From positions 4,245 through 68,244 of the forward strand of contig KV425661.1 in the NCBI GenBank assembly GCA_001632425.1: a stretch of 64,000 nucleotides of DNA, in the 5' to 3' direction. This document shows positions 59,280 to 64,000 of the stretch, piece after piece. Position numbers and translations under genes: made by a program. The notes below the pieces were generated by a model that did not search any database, was not told the origin of the DNA, and saw nothing but the letters and a program-made list of their open reading frames with translations. Position 1 is the first letter of the stretch. Every line of letters starts with the position of its first letter. Source of the stretch: Neolentinus lepideus HHB14362 ss-1 (Eukaryota; Basidiomycota; Agaricomycetes; Gloeophyllales; Gloeophyllaceae).

Positions 59280-62200
59280 CTTCCTATTCAACCATTACCT
59301 CACATCAATGCCTCTGCCCTCTCTGTGGTGGGATTTCTTCCATAAAGGCACTCAGCACTACAAGAATGATTGTATACACTGGGATACATGGTGTAGAGCA
59401 TGTCTTAAGCACTTCACAAATGAGCTATTGCAAGTGCGACGGACTATGAGTATGTTGGGAACATCCACACCAATGACCTATGAAGAGGCAGAAGCAACTG
59501 GTGCATCATTTAGATGATTATTCACCCCAGAGTACACATTAATGTTAACCTACAATTGTAGTCATGGCAGACAAGACTACCCTGTTACCCTGTTCTACAT
59601 GCCCAGTAAGATTGATAGGATGGTGCAGCATCTGTCCACCTGTCCAAACATCCTGGATGCAGTAAAGCAAGCAGCAACTCTTGAAAGGCAGCTTTCGAAA
59701 GCAAAGGGAAAGGAAAACTGCCCACCTGTTGCCATCAACTCAATTGCAAGTCTGACACTGGTAAATGTTATGCAATCCTATCCTCACACAACACTCTTCC
59801 ACCCTATTCCAACACCTGCTTCACTTCTGCCATGTCTCTCCCCACTCTTGTCGAGAGAGCCAGCTGCGCCTTCACAGGCACCTTCGGCAGCTGCACTGAG
59901 TGCGTAATCCAGTGCAAGCACACTTCCTGATCTTGGAATGGTGCTAACACTTCACAAACATCTTCTCGGAACATGTCGGAGTCACAGCAGCATGCACCAC
60001 AACTGCTTCATGGCTATGCTGAAACTGAACCTGTTGAGCACTGGCTGGGTCCAATGCAAGATCAATTTGCACAGGACCTTTGTCGGCTCATGGTAGCCTG
60101 TAATATTGCATGGTGGGCTGCAGATCACCCATACTGGACTTATTTCTGGTCCAAGTACGTACCTGCAGCTCAAATGCTGGGACGGTGATATGCACTGACA
60201 CTCGATGAAACCCACGAAGATGAGACCTGAAGACAGACACAACCACAAAGCAAACACCAATCCCTTGGTGTCAGATGGCTGTGAGGCCCGGGGTAATGAA
60301 GGGTAAAGATAGTTCGGAGGGGATGGGTGTAGGTGAGACATATAGGTGGGGCTAAAAGGAGGTTGGCACCGAGTCGCTATTCGGTGGCAGTCTGATTCTA
60401 GGGAGTGACACTATGCACTATCTAACACTATGTGCACAGCGCTATGTAGGCGCTATACGATGCTTCTCCTGGTTGGCACTGTATGGTCTTCGGTGCTCTG
60501 TGGAAGAGCACTTAATTGCCGTCACTATCTCTAACTTGGGTGTATAGACTGTAGTTAGTATGACGCTACAGCGCATGAGGCTGCCTAAGAGAGAGAGACT
60601 TTGTGAAGGATTTGCTTACAATCAGCAACACTACACTGACTTGCTCTGTCACTATCTCTGGGTGAAGTCAGAGGTATGCAAGAATACCTAAACATGAGTC
60701 GCAAGATGGACTTAGAAGAAACTCTGACATGAGACTGAAATCTGAAGAGTGTGGTGAAGATAACTTGTTGTACAAAACAGAAAAGTGATGTCTTAAAAAC
60801 AGGAGAGCGACTGCTCTATGTCTGACTCTAACTACCTACTGCCATGAGTTGTGCCTTTGCTTAGCCTCACATCCATATGACTTGTACTGCCTCATTCCTG
60901 TCCCACATGCGATCTCAACCAATACCCCTCGCGACCAACTCCAGCACGTGCACCATTCCTCAGGCAGGAGTCAGTCAGGTGTATCTTGACTTTGCGTTAG
61001 AGCGCGCCTCCTTGATGATCAGGTGGCAGGCTATGCTGCTGATGCTAGCACGATCTTGCCAAATAGGGATAAAGGGCAGGGCCGCTATATTGTGTGGCGG
61101 TGTTGTGATAGCTGTAGTTGCGCCATGTGTCGACGCATGCTGCACGCATAAGGAAAGTTGCGCCAATAGAACTAGTGCTGATCTGAAGCAATGGTGGGCT
61201 GTATGCCATATGGAAAGGTGCCCCGAGACACCACCTCAGTTCAGGCCACAGTAACAACATCGGACGGTGCATGCTGAGATGCCGATGACTCGACTGAATG
61301 ACATTCGGCTGACTGCACCATCGAGAAGCCAAGAGCCTTGTCACTGGGGTGTAGGGTCACTAGTGCACAGAATACCGACAGTGCACTATTGAGTCGCTAA
61401 GTCACCATTCCCACAAAGCACACAGAATCACCCTAAATTGTGTTTTCTAGGGTCAGAAGCCAACGGGGCCTATCAACAGAAGCAAGTATCTGGGTCAATT
61501 CTCACTGAACTTGTGGACAATATTGTGGATAAGATTTGGAAGATGGTGACTGGGTGCTTTGCCACTGGCTAATCAGACTCCTGGAAGAACATTGCAATGA
61601 AGTCTATAGTTCTGTCAATGATCAATGTCAAATTTGTTGTGAGTCTATTGTACTGTTATGCTGATAAATTTTACTGACTTTCTCAAGCCTCATCCTCTTC
61701 ATTCATATGACATCTCTGCTGTAATTAAAAATGCAGAAAATCTCTTAGAAATTGTCCTAACGGAAATATTGTACTGTACCAATGTTTTGGGAGTACAAGT
61801 CATAGCCTGGTGCACAGACTGCAGTGGTGAAGCATTGAAAATGTGTCGTCCCCTGCATGAATGGTTTCCCTGGATCGTGACAGTTGAATGTTGGGCGCAT
61901 CAGGTGAGAACCAGAGATGACAGATGCTGGTAACAAATTTCCCACCCACTACTTCCGTTAAGATTGATTTGGTTGTTGGCAACTACTTTAAGATAAATGT
62001 ATCCTATATCAAGGGCATGGACAAGGCAATTGAAATTGTGAAATGGTTCAATAACCATAGTTGCGCTCTGGAATTGCTCAAAGAGGAACAAGCTCGGTCA
62101 TTGACACCGGGGAAGATATTGGGTCTCATTTTGCCAGTTATCACATGCTGGACATCTCATTATCTCTCCTGCTCCTGCTTGCTGGAATTGGAGAAGCCTC

Positions 62201-63129
62201 TCCACTGTCTTGTTGTTGACTCATATGAGGCTCTGAGACTCTGTGCTAGTAATGAGTCCAAACTTGTGATGAAGGCCAAGGGAGTTTTATGATTGGTTGC
62301 ATGACCTGCTTTCTGGGATGATCTTAAGATGTGAATAAAATGTGTTGGCATTGAAAGAAAGGACTTACCAAACCCTGATTTGCTGCGCCACCACTGCCAG
62401 TGTTCAGAAACACCTTGAGCCATTTGCCATCATGGCTAATATCACACAAGCAAATAGCACCCAGCTTGATGTCATTCTCGTAACACTTGCAAATCTGTAT
62501 CTTATTTTTTCTTCAGTGGCGCTGGACAGTGCCATCCATGAGAAAGTACTGGAGAGCCTCAAAAAGTGCTGGGCAAAGATGGACCAGGAAGTCTTTATCC
62601 TTGCAGTCATCCTGAACCCATTCATTTAGAGGTGCTGCTTCAACCCTTGCAACCCTGTCATTACAGCTGGCTCCCTCTGGCAGATCATCCAAAGGCAATT
62701 CAAACGAATGTTTGATGAAGATCTGAATTCTGAATTTGAGATCACATTCACTGAGTATGTCCAAAACATTGGGGAATGTTGTGATGCAGGTTTGGATCTA
62801 GAGGGAAAGAGAAGATGTGCTCAAGAAATGGTATGTTGGCTGTCCCATGCTGCACTTGCATGACTTCACCTTTGCCTTAGAAGTTGGATGTTAATTTGGT
62901 CGCACTCTGGTGACAGCTTGATACTCAACTCAAGAATGGACGCAACGGCTTGGTGAAGCTGGCAATGCGGACCCTCAGCATTGTCCCAAATTCTGCCACT
63001 ATGGAGCGCTCCTTCGGTGACTTCAGAGCCATTCAAACAAAGCAGCAGAGTCATCTTGCAGTTGAGAAAGCACAGCAGTCCGTGCTCATCAAGGTGGACA
63101 CAGCATCTACCTACAGCAGCATCAAATGA
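59280..63129 (+). pseudogene. hAT-family transposase, interrupted and decayed
   Basis: A BED-type zinc finger N-terminus reads DFFHKGTQHYKNDCIHWDT, WCRACLKHF and, after a frame change, KIDRMVQHLSTCPNILDAV. Then comes DLCRLMVACNIAWWAADHPY at 60090-60145. The frame stops at 60188, exactly where a 1.3-kb repeat begins, and resumes after 61475 with SILTELVDNIVDKIWKM. The DUF659-like and core parts follow (VIAWCTDCSGEALKM, WIVTVECWAHQ, LILPVITCWTSHYLS), and the C-terminal dimerisation region MRTLSIVPNSATMERSFGDF, then IQTKQQSHLAVEKAQQSVLI, ends near 63129. Several stops and frame changes show it is dead. The outer ends of the element were not located. Confidence 0.85.
60186..61475 (-). mobile_element. 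1.3-kb repeat copy C inserted in the hAT transposase, inverted to copy B
   Basis: The reverse complement begins TGATAGGCCCCGTTGG (61475) and ends TGCATATCA (60186). It matches copy B over its readable length, for example TCACAGCCATCTGACACCAA (left arm near 58755) against its complement near 60270. It splits the transposase between LGR and the SGSILTEL region, so it arrived after the hAT element. CpG content is intermediate: only about three CpG remain in the 150 bases compared with copy A. No ORF in it has a recognisable family. Confidence 0.75.
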
Positions 63130-64000
63130 GCAAAGCACAAGTTCAGTGAGTTAGACACGGATGATGTGTCGTCCTCCCACTCTGCAGAAGGAGCTTCAAA
63201 CTTGAGCACTGAGCCTTCTATTCCATCTCCAGTCCCCATCACAGATCAGGTACCTAGTTCGGCTAACAGTGGTATCCTTGCATCTACTGATGATGACTCC
63301 GAGTCTGAGCATCAGACTTTCCAGCAACTAGCTAATGAGCTTATACAAGGGGCCATAGATTTGTTGGTATTGGTTGTATTGGATGCTCAGCCACAGGAAC
63401 AAATATGTACAAACAATTCCGCACTTTTGGTAGTTAGTGCCACTAGATGTACTTTCCTTAGTTTGTGCAATTGACCTGCCTTCGGTTTGTGTATGTGTCT
63501 GGGTCTGGTGTGCTTATGTCCACCATCTATGCTTCCCTGTTGGCTCTGCTGCTGACAAGATAATGATTTTGATTTGCCTGAGGCTATTCTGCCACTTCAG
63601 CCTTTGGTCACTGGTGCAGTAGACTCAGAGACCGGTAATCCACCAGTCTGAGTTTCTGTGATAGACACAATTTCTCAAAATGAGGTTTGGTTATTATGCA
63701 ATCTTTTTGTGTACCCATCTCCCATGGACACCCACCCTCATCTCTAGACAATGACTGACTTTTGGTTGAAGGGAGAGGAAAACTTGATGATGGAACTGGT
63801 ACATCAAGAGACAATGAACACCGCATAGCTTATCAGAACATTGTACAAGCTCATTATAATCCTTGACCGTGTTATTCACTTATGTAGTATATCTTTCGTA
63901 TCCTAATGTACAATATGTTCCATTTGCTTCGCTTATACACTCTTTACAAGTCACGCAGAGCTCATGTGACAATCATACATTGTCTTTGACCCTGGTTAAG
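63130..64000. other. hAT 3' flank and trailing sequence
   Basis: Includes the 63380-63560 segment that recurs at 52135-52335. A plus-strand frame 63166-63474 (Ser-rich) continues past the transposase stop and may be part of the original element. Beyond 63600 nothing was recognised up to the window edge. Confidence 0.4.

Overview
The window looks like nuclear DNA of a filamentous basidiomycete, most likely an Agaricomycete. The genes are dense and carry many short introns (about 45-65 bases, GT or occasionally GC donors). There is a white collar 1 photoreceptor with no GATA zinc finger, an Skt5/Chs4-type chitin synthase activator, F-box/leucine-rich families and hAT and non-LTR transposon remains. 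Exon joins given below were worked out by hand from splice sites, reading phase and remembered family motifs. No alignment was run.

Layout: (1) 0-9.6 kb, all on the minus strand: a G-rich minisatellite, an unrecognised gene, a pyruvate dehydrogenase kinase (8 exons), an unrecognised gene, white collar 1 and ribosomal protein uL16 (RPL10). (2) 9.6-18 kb, gene-poor: a decayed F-box-like stretch, two abutting TA-flanked MITEs (13.3-14.5 kb) and an intact F-box/LRR gene. (3) 18-32.8 kb, housekeeping genes: dynactin p27 (DCTN6) divergent from a double-BTB plus CAP-Gly protein, an F-box pseudogene, dihydrolipoyl dehydrogenase (10 exons), a rhodanese-like protein without the catalytic cysteine, an AGC kinase and a C2H2 zinc finger gene with two GC-AG introns. 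(4) 32.9-37.3 kb, diverged direct repeats with no gene. (5) 37.5-43.7 kb, three minus-strand catabolic enzymes in a row: a Baeyer-Villiger-type monooxygenase, a zinc alcohol dehydrogenase and a secreted cysteine hydrolase. (6) 44.3-51.8 kb: the Skt5/Chs4-like gene, an unrecognised gene and an MFS transporter that changes base composition part-way through. (7) 51.8-64 kb, a transposon graveyard: a foldback-like element with retroelement remains inside it, 1.3-kb repeats with TGATA...TATCA ends, a broken hAT transposase and a 474-base assembly gap.

Links between genes: PDK (1.4-3.6 kb) and dihydrolipoyl dehydrogenase E3 (25.2-27.2 kb) act on the same pyruvate dehydrogenase complex. DCTN6 and the CAP-Gly protein share a promoter region of about 180 bases and both point to microtubule/dynactin biology. 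The monooxygenase, alcohol dehydrogenase and hydrolase could form one catabolic cluster. The strongest sequence-level signal is in the transposon block. Copies of one repeat differ mainly at CpG sites, with CG turned to TG or CA, which is the mark of methylation- or RIP-like mutation.
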